DNA from: Lingula anatina
Lineage: Eukaryota; Brachiopoda; Lingulata; Lingulida; Lingulidae
DNA: 25,790 nt
Assembly: GCF_001039355.2 (NCBI RefSeq)
Contig: NC_036679.1
Location: 1 to 25,790, forward strand
Reading direction: 5' to 3'
Under the pieces are notes generated by a model that saw nothing but the letters and a program-made list of their open reading frames with translations, did no database searches and was not told the origin of the DNA. Of this stretch, positions 10,685 through 16,440 are shown piece by piece. The position numbers and the translations under genes are program-made. Numbering within the stretch: the first letter of the stretch is position 1; each line of letters opens with the position of its first letter.

Positions 10685-10858
10685 ATGCCAACGATTGGTC
10701 CATGCTTGTTTTGATTTTTTAGCTCATTCATTGTTTTTGGTTTAGTATATTTATTTTTTATGAGTTTTATTCAAGGCCAATCTTGTAAAAAAAATTGGCC
10801 TGTAAAGTTAAACTTTTCTCGTATGGGAACTAACTTCCGAAAGTCTGTGAGGAAATAA
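10685..10858 (+). CDS. atp8: ATP synthase subunit 8
   Basis: 57 residues, ATG 10685 to TAA 10856-10858. It begins MPTIGPCLFWFFSSF, matching the family's MPQLxPxxW start, then one membrane helix (about residues 8-30), then a basic tail (RMGTNFRKSVSK). It forms part of the Fo stator. It lies between cob and the first tRNA-like element. A hairpin GGCCAAT/ATTGGCC with a polyA loop lies inside the coding sequence. Diverged or broken copies recur at 11112, 12487, 14929 and 15603. Identity is inferred from size, start motif and architecture, since ATP8 is poorly conserved. Confidence 0.8.
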
Positions 10859-10860
10859 TT

Positions 10861-10924
10861 AGAGGAGAAGCCTAGTTGGCACCAAAATTCCATTTTGGAA
10901 AAGCAGGATCTGCTGCCTTCTCTT
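10861..10924 (+). tRNA. Gly(UCC)-type tRNA-like element, copy 1
   Basis: Acceptor agaggag/cttctct (7 pairs, one G-T). D arm gcc-tagtt-ggc. Perfect anticodon stem ccaaa/tttgg, loop attccat, anticodon TCC. Short T arm gcag/ctgc. The canonical trnG, with the usual loop cttccaa, is at 19627. This element starts 2 bases after atp8. Read from TTG 10876 it is open in frame into the ORF at 10927. Confidence 0.8.
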
Positions 10925-10926
10925 GG

Positions 10927-11103
10927 ATACCACGTTATGACTTAATCTACTATTCATGTATTATCTCTTATATAATTTCTTTGGTCTGCTGTTTGTATAT
11001 GATTAGGCCAACATTGCTTGCTGAGGTTTTTGGGGACCTCTTCGGTGTAAGACAGGGCCACTCCAGTGATTGAATTATATGCCTTTTTTTGGTAGGTATA
11101 TAA
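10927..11103 (+). CDS. Accessory ORF 1, short membrane peptide
   Basis: 58 residues from ATA 10927 to TAA 11101-11103 under code 5. There are two short hydrophobic stretches: about residues 6-26 (YYSCIISYMISLVCCLY) and the C-terminal IMCLFLVGM. It occupies the same place as the other ORFs that directly follow a tRNA-like element but lacks the K-P-L-V-D motif, so membership in that family is weak. From TTG 10876 inside the tRNA-like element the same frame would add the MAPKFHFGKAG leader. It may be a decayed copy. Function unknown. Confidence 0.4.
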
Positions 11104-11111
11104 TTATGTTT

Positions 11112-11321
11112 TATTCAGGGCCAATCTTGTAAAAAAAAAATTGGCCTGTGTTTGGGGAATTTTAGATATTGGAACTGACTTCCTCACCTTTATGGCAAAA
11201 ACAGTAATTAAGGATTAAGGGACAATATTTAAATGCTGGTGGGGAAACTAATGGAATTCGTAGACTTCATATTTTTATTACATCTGCTTATTTTAAAGAT
11301 AATAAGTATGTAAGGTGCAAT
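11112..11321 (+). pseudogene. atp8 remnant plus spacer repeat C
   Basis: ttcagggccaatcttgt, polyA10 and ttggcctgt match the middle of atp8. The following ggaactgacttcc matches its 3' end (ggaactaacttcc). From about 11171 the segment is nearly the same as 15008-15157 and 16217-16368. No ATG-headed atp8 frame remains. It lies directly before tRNA-like copy 2. Confidence 0.75.
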
Positions 11322-11389
11322 GGAGGAGAAGCCTAGTTGGCACCAAAATTCCATTTTGGAAAAGCAGGACACACTCCCTGCCTTCTCTT
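11322..11389 (+). tRNA. Gly(UCC)-type tRNA-like element, copy 2
   Basis: Same arms as copy 1; the acceptor starts ggaggag. T stem gcagg/cctgc around acacact. Here the internal TTG frame is not in register with the next ORF, one of two exceptions among nine. Confidence 0.8.
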
Positions 11390-11394
11390 AGCAG

Positions 11395-11560
11395 ATGAAA
11401 AACTTTAATCGAGCAGTGGTAATAAAGATAATAATTGGTTCTTTCTTTTTTTTTTTTTTTAGTCTTATAACTAAGGGTTATTTTATGCCTTTTTTTATTG
11501 AGTTTGTTTTATTTTGTGTTTTTTAACTTTTTTTTTTTTTGTGTTTTATTATACTATTAT

Positions 11561-11594
<34 letters not shown>

Positions 11595-11892
11595 TCTTAT
11601 AACTAAGGGTTATTTTATGCCTTATATAATGAGATGATTTATTTTGTGGTTTATTAAGCCTATGGTTGATCCTGTGGTTTATAACAAGTTACGGATTTTT
11701 ATCTCAGGTTTGTGTCTTGTAACTCTTGTCCTTTCTTGGTTCTTTATCCCAATTGATTATATTTTCGATGATAACTTAAAGCGGTTTATAAAATCCCTTA
11801 TAGGGTGGATAAAATTATCAAGTGCTTCAGAGTTATCCAATCTGGGTGAGCATTGCTTAGGGGAGTTAGATGCTTCTAAGTTTAAGAAATAG
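11395..11892 (+). pseudogene. Accessory ORF 2, two-helix family, interrupted by a 132-base duplication
   Basis: ATG 11395 opens a frame (MKNFNRAVV...) that reaches TAA 11524-11526. The same frame reopens and ends at TAG 11890-11892 with the family signature: WFIKPMVDPVVYNKLRIF, a helix, then FFIPIDYIFDD. The segment 11461-11490 (SLMTKGYFMP) recurs at 11593-11622, exactly 132 bases (44 codons) later, between long T runs. Removing one copy in thought gives a normal family member, so the break is an in-frame duplication that brought in a stop. It could be expressed as two pieces, be a pseudogene, or reflect a sequencing problem in the T runs (up to about 30 T near 11562-11592). Confidence 0.6.
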
Positions 11893-11931
11893 TAAGATAA
11901 GATAGCTGTGAATTTAGGCTTTTATGGTGTT

Positions 11932-12012
11932 GGAACTGTCTTCCCACACCCTTATGGCAAAATTAATAATTTTAAACTAAAGGACAATATCTAATTGCTG
12001 GTGGAAATAATT
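11932..12012 (+). repeat. Diverged spacer repeat C
   Basis: ggaactgtcttcccacacccttatggcaaa and aggacaatat...tgctggtgg match the other spacer C copies, but the 3' part is shortened. Directly before tRNA-like copy 3. Confidence 0.65.
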
Positions 12013-12079
12013 AGAGGAGAAGCCTAGTTGGCACCAAAATTCCATTTTGGAAAAGCAGGACGTACCTCTGCCTTCTCTT
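12013..12079 (+). tRNA. Gly(UCC)-type tRNA-like element, copy 3
   Basis: Acceptor agaggag/cttctct, D arm, ccaaa/tttgg anticodon stem, T stem gcagg/tctgc with loop acgtacc. The TTG frame at 12028 runs straight into the ORF at 12085. Confidence 0.82.
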
Positions 12080-12084
12080 TAGAA

Positions 12085-12447
12085 ATGGAAGACTTTGGTT
12101 GGAATTTTATGCGCAAGGTGCTCATTCATTCATTTTTTTTATTTATTTTTGGATGGATAACAGGTGGTTATCTATTACACTTTATGTTGGGGGGGTTAAC
12201 TTTGGTTTTTGTTAAACCCCTAGTTGATCAGGAGGTTTATGAGAAGCTTCGTATTTTTATCTACGGTATATGTGTAGTAATTTGGTTTGTTTATTGGTTT
12301 TTTATTCCAATCGACTTTATTTTTGACGAATATATAAAGTGTTTCCTTGATTCACTTATAGATGAGATTAAATTAATTAACTCAGAGATACCTAACTTTG
12401 ACGAGCCTTGTTCATGTAGGCCCTGTTTCCCTGAGGCTAAGAAGTAG
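12085..12447 (+). CDS. Accessory ORF 3, two-helix membrane protein family
   Basis: 120 residues, ATG 12085 to TAG 12445-12447. Hydrophobic about residues 12-43, then K44-P-L-V-D-Q-E-V-Y, then a second helix about 56-76 (IFIYGMCVVIWFVYWFF) and IPIDFIF. A hydrophilic tail of about 40 residues ends with CSCSPCFPEAKK, four Cys/Pro-rich positions. The best-preserved long member of the family with ORFs 2, 4, 4b, 5 and 7. The family is not recognised. An origin from the 5' part of a duplicated atp6 is possible, because atp6 sits after the same tRNA-like element. Confidence 0.72.
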   Translation: MEDFGWNFMRKVLIHSFFLFIFGWITGGYLLHFMLGGLTLVFVKPLVDQEVYEKLRIFIYGICVVIWFVYWFFIPIDFIFDEYIKCFLDSLIDEIKLINSEIPNFDEPCSCRPCFPEAKK

Positions 12448-12486
12448 ATAGCCAGCTCTTATGAAGCTACTTTTTCTACTTTCTAC

Positions 12487-12573
12487 AGGGCCAATCTTGT
12501 AAAAAAAATTGGCCTGTAAAGTTAAACTTTTCTCGTATGGGAACTAACTTCCGAAAGTCTGTGAGGAAATAAT
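12487..12573 (+). pseudogene. 3' fragment of atp8
   Basis: From cagggccaatcttgt through gtgaggaaataa it is almost identical to the last 80 bases of atp8 (10774-10858), including the 8-A run and the stop. The 5' half and start are missing. This shows that atp8 was part of the duplicated block. Confidence 0.85.
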
Positions 12574-12574
12574 T

Positions 12575-12641
12575 AGAGGAGAAGCCTAGTTGGCACCAAA
12601 ATTCCATTTTGGAAAAGCAGGACGTACCTCTGCCTTCTCTT
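12575..12641 (+). tRNA. Gly(UCC)-type tRNA-like element, copy 4
   Basis: Identical to copy 3 through the cloverleaf. The TTG at 12590 is in frame with ATG 12647, with no stop between. Confidence 0.82.
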
Positions 12642-12646
12642 TAGAA

Positions 12647-12976
12647 ATGAAGAAAATTGATTTTAATTTCATTGTTAAGGTTGTTTTAAATCTGTTAGTT
12701 TTTGGACTTATAATCAATTGAACTAATGGCTTATTTCTACCAATATATATGGGGGGGTTTATTTTATATTTTGTTAAACCCATAGTTGATTTAGAAACTT
12801 ACTATAAAATTATGATTTTTATTATATGCATGTGTTTTGCGGTTACTATAATTTATTGGCTATTTGTTCCTGTGGAATTTGTCTTTTTCCCAGAGATTAA
12901 GTGTAGTCGTCCGGAGCCAAGGTATTCTCTAAATTCAGTTTATCATGCAATTAAGTCTATTATTTATATTAAGTAA
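12647..12976 (+). CDS. Accessory ORF 4, two-helix membrane protein family
   Basis: 109 residues, ATG 12647 to TAA 12974-12976. It starts MKKIDFNFIVK; the true atp6 starts MRKIDFTNMIY. Helix region about 13-43 is followed by K-P-M-V-D-L-E-T-Y-Y-K, a second helix about 55-75, VPVEFVFF, and a polar tail with SVYHAIKSIIYIK. It contains one in-frame TGA (Trp), so it is intact only under code 5. Duplicated almost exactly at 13154. Confidence 0.75.
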
Positions 12977-13136
12977 ATCTTAATTTGATCTGTAGACTTA
13001 TCTTAAACTCTGATTTTTATTTGTCTTTGCGTGTACTCAGTATTTAAACCTAATGGCTGGTGGTTTTAAAGGATTTTTCATTCCTAGAATTGCTTCTTTC
13101 TTTTCTGTGATTTTCCTCAGCTGCTACTCTCAGTTG

Positions 13137-13148
13137 CTGCCTTCTCTT
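13137..13148 (+). pseudogene. 3' scrap of the tRNA-like element
   Basis: Only ctgc plus the 3' acceptor strand cttctct and one following base remain (tenth, partial copy), created by the breakpoint of the tandem duplication. No cloverleaf can form. Confidence 0.8.
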
Positions 13149-13153
13149 TAGAA

Positions 13154-13483
13154 ATGAAGAAAATTGATTTTAATTTCATTGTTAAGGTTGTTTTAAATCT
13201 TTTAGTTTTTGGACTTATAATCAATTGAACTAATGGCTTATTTCTACCAATATATATGGGGGGGTTTATTTTATATTTTGTTAAACCCATAGTTGATTTA
13301 GAAACTTACTATAAAATTATGATTTTTATTATATGCATGTGTTTTGCGGTTACTATAATTTATTGGCTATTTGTTCCTGTGGAATTTGTCTTTTTCCCAG
13401 AGATTAAGTGTAGTCGTCCGGAGCCAAGGTATTCTCTAAATTCAGTTTATCATGCAATTAAGTCTATTATTTATATTAAGTAA
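13154..13483 (+). CDS. Accessory ORF 4b, duplicate of ORF 4
   Basis: Encodes the same 109-residue protein as ORF 4; a single silent third-base change was found. It has no full tRNA-like element in front, unlike every other member. Being free of amino-acid change while its flanks differ suggests selection or recent gene conversion. Confidence 0.72.
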
Positions 13484-13625
13484 ATCTTAATTTGATCTGT
13501 AGACTTATCTTAAACTGTGATTTTAAGTTGTCTTTGCGTGTAATAAGTATTTAAACCTAATGGATGGAGGTTTTAAAGGCTTTTTCATTCCTAGAATAGC
13601 TTCTTTATTGTCTGTGATATTCCTC

Positions 13626-13692
13626 AGAGGAGAAGCCTAGTTGGCACCAAAATTCCATTTTGGAAAAGCAGGACGTACCTCTGCCTTCTCTT
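13626..13692 (+). tRNA. Gly(UCC)-type tRNA-like element, copy 5
   Basis: Full cloverleaf as in copies 3 and 4. TTG 13641 is in frame with ATG 13695. Confidence 0.82.
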
Positions 13693-13694
13693 GG

Positions 13695-13940
13695 ATGTCG
13701 CGTAGGACTCACGAATTTTTAAAAAAAGTTGTTAGGTATTGTACTGTCTTTTCAGTATTTACCCTTATACTCCCTCCTTCTATACCTATTGTATTTAGGG
13801 TTGTTATTTTAAAATTTATCCAGCCTCTAATTGATGATCCAAAAACTTTTAATAAGATTCAAATCTTTGTTGTGTGTATATGTATTGTAACATATATTCT
13901 TTTCATCTTCTTTATTCCTCTTGAGTTTCCTGTTGAATAG
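13695..13940 (+). CDS. Accessory ORF 5, short two-helix family member
   Basis: 81 residues, ATG 13695 to TAG 13938-13940. Hydrophobic about 14-40, then F-I-Q-P-L-I-D-D-P-K (Gln replaces the usual Lys), a second helix about 55-75 and FIPLEFPVE. It lacks the polar tail of ORFs 3, 4 and 7. About 30 bases after its stop lies a fragment of atp6, which supports the idea that this unit once held an atp6 copy. Confidence 0.65.
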   Translation: MSRRTHEFLKKVVRYCTVFSVFTLILPPSIPIVFRVVILKFIQPLIDDPKTFNKIQIFVVCICIVTYILFIFFIPLEFPVE

Positions 13941-13969
13941 CTTAGGGGAAAATTGGTTTAATATTTTTT

Positions 13970-14070
13970 CCTAGAGGAGTAGTTTATAAGGCTCATATTA
14001 TGTTCACTCTCCCTTTGGTTATTGTTTTATGAGCAAATCTAGTAATTAAGGGTTTTTGGAAATGGTTGGC
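13970..14070 (+). pseudogene. Fragment of atp6
   Basis: Closely matches 16741-16843 of atp6: agtttatanngctcatattatg, ttcactctccctttgg, gttttatgagca, and taagggnttttg. The frame is kept for about 30 codons (GVVYKAHIMFTLPL) before a one-base difference shifts it. The rest of atp6 is absent. Its 3' end overlaps the second trnM candidate. Confidence 0.9.
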
Positions 14071-14129
14071 TAGGTTAAAAAGACCGTCGGACTCATAACC
14101 CGAATGTATCCTTGAGTGGTTGCTGATCA
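14064..14129 (+). tRNA. Second tRNA-Met (CAU) candidate
   Basis: Acceptor ggttggc/gctgatc has 7 pairs with wobbles. D stem ggt/acc. Anticodon stem tcgga/cccga with one mismatch; loop ctcataa, anticodon CAT. The T arm is poor. The 5' acceptor strand lies in the end of the atp6 fragment. A second trnM is common in some bivalves, but this one could be a decayed or chance fold. Confidence 0.55.
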
Positions 14130-14133
14130 GTTT

Positions 14134-14201
14134 GACCCTATACCTACGGAGGGGCAGTGTTTTGAAAACTTTGCTACGGTGTTCGACTCACCGTGGGGTC
14201 T
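14134..14201 (+). tRNA. trnS2: tRNA-Ser (UGA), reads UCN
   Basis: Acceptor gacccta/tggggtc has 7 pairs. T stem cggtg/caccg with loop ttcgact. With standard spacing the loop is tttgaaa, anticodon TGA, on agtgt/acttt (one mismatch). GAA (Phe) was considered, but its stem does not pair. Confidence 0.75.
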
Positions 14202-14220
14202 TCTTGATTTATTTTTGTGT

Positions 14221-14287
14221 AGAGGAGAAGCCTAGTTGGCACCAAAATTCCATTTTGGAAAAGCAGGACACACTCCCTGCCTTCTCA
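14221..14287 (+). tRNA. Gly(UCC)-type tRNA-like element, copy 6
   Basis: Full arms; T stem gcagg/cctgc. The last acceptor base is a, not t, so the outer pair is lost. TTG 14236 is in frame with the repeat ORF. Confidence 0.8.
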
Positions 14288-14289
14288 GT

Positions 14290-14898
14290 ATTACTTGGTG
14301 GCGGTTTTCCTTGCTTATAGTTTTAATCTCCTTAATATTTTTGTCATTCATTATTTGAGAGTTTGTCGATGTGACGGAAACTCTTAATCTATTTGTCGAG
14401 CTGGTCAAGGAGTATTCAATTAATCTTCCACGGACTTCTGTGACCCTACCGGAGGTTGAATTTGGGGCGACTGCGGGTGAGCTAACGTCACCAAAACTCC
14501 TAATGCCAGAAGCAGGGGCGGTAATGCCTGCAGCAGAGCTTCTCCAACCAGAACCAATTGTGGTTGAGGGCGGTCCCTTGCCAGAAGCAGGGGCGGTAAT
14601 GCCTGCAGCAGAGCTTCTCCAACCAGAACCAATTGTGGTTGAGGGCGGTCCCTTGCCAGAAGCAGGGGCGGTAATGCCTGCAGCAGAGCTTCTCCAACCA
14701 GAACCAATTGTGGTTGAGGGCGGTCCCTTGCCAGAAGCAGGGGCGGTAATGCCTGCAGCAGAGCTTCTCCAACCAGAACCAATTGTGGGTGAGGGCGGTC
14801 CCTTGCCAGAAGCAGGGGCGGTAATGTCTGCAGCAGAGCTTTTCCAACCAGAACCAATTGTGGTTGAGGGCGGTCCCTTGCCAGAAGCAGGGGCGTAA
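14290..14898 (+). CDS. Accessory ORF 6: one helix plus 25-residue tandem repeats
   Basis: About 202 residues if started at ATT 14290; TAA at 14896-14898. Residues about 5-25 form one membrane helix (WWRFSLLMVLISLMFLSF). A linker of about 45 residues contains EFVDVTETLNLFVELVKEY. Then come five repeats of exactly 25 residues (14506, 14581, 14656, 14731, 14806) and a 5-residue start of a sixth. Each repeat is rich in Pro, Ala, Glu and Gly, with no Lys or Arg (PEAGAVMPAAELLQ...VEGGPL), so the domain is acidic and probably extended. Base composition is much more GC-rich than the neighbours. Later starts, such as GTG 14371, would drop the helix. Unknown function. A single-helix anchor with a repetitive acidic tail is very unusual for a mitochondrial gene. 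Confidence 0.7.
14506..14895 (+). repeat. 75-base in-frame minisatellite, 5.2 units
   Basis: Units start at 14506, 14581, 14656, 14731 and 14806, with a 15-base partial unit at 14881. Units differ by only a few bases (tggttgag to tgggtgag; cctgca to tctgca; cttctcc to cttttcc). The period is a multiple of three, so the reading frame is kept. The antisense strand is also open in two frames for the same reason. Confidence 0.97.
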
Positions 14899-14928
14899 GT
14901 AGTTTTTTTCTTTTTTTTTTGAACTCCA

Positions 14929-15054
14929 TTGATCGGTCTTTGCTTATTTTGATTTTCTAGCTCATTTATAGGTTTTTGGCTTTATTTAATAAAAATTTTC
15001 CCTGTTTGAACTGACTTCCTCACCTCTATGGCAAAAACAGTAATTAAGGATTAA
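14929..15054 (+). CDS. atp8-like paralogue, 41 aa
   Basis: TTG 14929 to TAA 15052-15054. It begins LIGLCLFWFSSSF, clearly related to the start of atp8 (TIGPCLFWFFSSF), and keeps one helix. The tail is unrelated to that of atp8 and is read from spacer C (WTDFLTSMAKTVIKD). The usual MP start is missing. It could be a fusion of an atp8 head with spacer sequence, or a decayed copy that happens to be open. Confidence 0.45.
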
Positions 15055-15157
15055 GGGACAATATTTAAATGCCGGTGGGGAAACTAATAGAATTCGTAGA
15101 CTTCATATTTTTATTATATCTGCTTATTTTAAAGATAATAAGTATGTAAGGTGCAAT
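15008..15157 (+). repeat. Spacer repeat C
   Basis: About 150 bases nearly identical to 11171-11321 and 16217-16368, sharing gaattcgtagacttcata, gataataagtatgtaagg and the joint with the following tRNA-like element. Overlaps the atp8-like frame at its 5' end. Confidence 0.9.
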
Positions 15158-15226
15158 AGAGGAGAAGCCTGGTTGGCACCAAAATTCCATTTTGGAAAAG
15201 CAGGATCTGCTGCCTGCCTCTTCTCA
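15158..15226 (+). tRNA. Gly(UCC)-type tRNA-like element, copy 7
   Basis: D arm gcc-tggtt-ggc (one base change, which also removes the TAG before the TTG). T stem gcagg/cctgc with a longer loop. The acceptor end is cttctca. TTG 15173 is in frame with ATG 15227. Confidence 0.78.
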
Positions 15227-15553
15227 ATGCCAGAGTTTGATTTTAAATTTATTGTCAGAGTTTTATCTAACTTAATTGTTTTTGGGCTTCTAGTTGATAT
15301 AAGTAATGGACTATTTTTGCCGGTGTTTTTGGGGGGGTTTGTTTTATATTTTGTTAAACCTTTAGTTAGTCTAGAGGTTTATTATAGGCTTATGATTTTT
15401 ATTATGATTATAGGTTTTATAGTTTTTATTCTTAATTGACTGTTTTTCCCATCCAATTTTGATGTTTATGTTAAGTTTCCAGTGTGTTATCAAGAACGAA
15501 AATACTATTTATACTCAATTTATAAAGAAATTGAGTCTTTCATTTATTCTTAA
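15227..15553 (+). CDS. Accessory ORF 7, two-helix membrane protein family
   Basis: 108 residues, ATG 15227 (the first base after the tRNA-like element) to TAA 15551-15553. Same plan as ORF 4: PEFDFKFIVSVL, NGLFLPVFLGGF, then F-V-K-P-L-V-S-L-E-V-Y-Y, a second helix (IFIMIMGFMVFILNWLFF) and a polar tail ending SIYKEIESFIYS. One in-frame TGA is read as Trp. ORF 4 and ORF 7 align over their full length with many conservative changes, which suggests maintenance as a protein. Confidence 0.72.
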
Positions 15554-15602
15554 TAAATCCTATAAGACTTTAAATCCAGTGAAAATTGAGGATATCTTGG
15601 CA

Positions 15603-15771
15603 ATGATCGGTCCTTGCTTGTTTTGATTTTTTAGCTCATTCATTGTTTTTGGTTTAGTATATTTATTTTTTATGAGTTTTATTCAAGGCCAATCTTGTAA
15701 AAAAAAAATGGCCTGTAAAGTTAAACTTTTCTCGTATGGGAACTAACTTCCGAAAGTCTGTGAGGAAATAA
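15603..15771 (+). pseudogene. Second atp8 copy, frameshifted in an A run
   Basis: Bases 15605-15771 match atp8 almost exactly, but the start codon context differs (gcaatgatcgg for atgccaacgattgg). The A run is 10 followed by one T, instead of 8 followed by two T, a net +1. The frame from ATG 15603 therefore leaves the atp8 tail after residue 32 and stops at 15744-15746 (47 residues). The helix region is intact. It may be a pseudogene or a short variant. Confidence 0.8.
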
Positions 15772-15773
15772 TT

Positions 15774-15841
15774 AGAGGAGAAGCCTAGTTGGCACCAAAA
15801 TTCCATTTTGGAAAAGCAGGACATATTTCCTGCCTTCTCTT
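15774..15841 (+). tRNA. Gly(UCC)-type tRNA-like element, copy 8
   Basis: Full arms; T stem gcagg/cctgc. TTG 15789 is in frame with ATG 15843 with no stop. Confidence 0.82.
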
Positions 15842-15842
15842 T

Positions 15843-16172
15843 ATGTCAAATCGGCAACAAGATTACATCTTTGCTTTATGTTATTTTATTTTTTCACTTT
15901 TTTATATGTGATTCATTATTGAGTTCACATATGGAATTATAGCATTAATGGAATGGTTTAGTACAGCTGATAGGAGCTTAGTTCAGTATGGGTGTCTTCA
16001 GGGTGATAAAATTATCCCTACAGTTGTGTGTGAAGGATTTCCCCCTTTGGCTAAAGAAGACCTTCCTATGAGTGGGTATGAGCAATTTTTGCCTTTGATT
16101 GAGCCTGAATGTCTTAAGATTAAGAAGCCCCTTCCTGAAATTCCTGTTATTGTTGCGGCTTTTGCAAAATAA
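15843..16172 (+). CDS. Accessory ORF 8: one helix plus proline-rich domain
   Basis: 109 residues, ATG 15843 to TAA 16170-16172. One helix about residues 8-30 (YIFALCYFIFSLFYMWFII), then a soluble part with many Pro and acidic residues (EGFPPLAKEDLPMSGYEQF, LIEPE, KKPLPEIPV). The architecture resembles that of ORF 6: helix ending in F-I-I-x-E-F, then a Pro/Glu-rich tail. It does not resemble the two-helix family. Unknown function. The C-terminus is mildly basic, unlike ORF 6. Confidence 0.65.
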
Positions 16173-16216
16173 TCTATGGACATGAATGTAAATATTTTTA
16201 GTTAATTTTTTTCTGT

Positions 16217-16368
16217 TGGAGCTGAGTTCCTCACCCCTATGGTAAAAACAGAAATTAAGGATTAAGGGACAATATTTAAATGCCGGTGGGGAAACTAATA
16301 GAATTCGTAGACTTCATATTTTTATTATATCTGCTTATTTTAAAGATAATAAGTATGTAAGGTGCAAT
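16217..16368 (+). repeat. Spacer repeat C
   Basis: Third close copy of the spacer, starting gagctgagttcctcacc and running into the last tRNA-like element. No atp8 head is left in front of it. Confidence 0.9.
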
Positions 16369-16435
16369 AGAGGAGAAGCCTGGTTGGCACCAAAATTCCA
16401 TTTTGGAAAAGCAGGATATACCTCTGCCTTCTTTG
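16369..16435 (+). tRNA. Gly(UCC)-type tRNA-like element, copy 9, before atp6
   Basis: D arm gcc-tggtt-ggc as in copy 7. Acceptor agaggag/cttcttt with wobbles. TTG 16384 is in the atp6 frame, but a TAA (16438-16440) separates it from the atp6 ATG. With atp8 at the other end of the array, this suggests an original order atp8 - element - atp6. Confidence 0.8.
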
Positions 16436-16440
16436 TTTAA

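Larger units (their letters stand above)
12630..13625 (+). repeat. Tandem duplication of about 500 bases carrying ORF 4
   Basis: Unit 1 is 12630-13136 and unit 2 is 13137-13625 (offset 507). Within the ORF I find one difference (CTG to CTT, silent). The roughly 140-base spacers after the ORFs differ at a dozen or so places. The unit begins in the 3' end of the tRNA-like element. Confidence 0.9.

Noticed and set aside
13970-14070. Start of a separate gene after ORF 5
   Set aside because: It is a short internal piece of atp6 with neither a start nor the catalytic Arg region.
14420-14929. Long open frames on the minus strand across the 75-base repeat
   Set aside because: They are open only because the sense repeat has a period divisible by three and is GC-rich. 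They have no start context or helix, and all other genes lie on the + strand.
10861-16435. Regularly spaced repeats as a CRISPR array
   Set aside because: Spacing is hundreds of bases and irregular, the units fold as tRNAs, and the context is mitochondrial.
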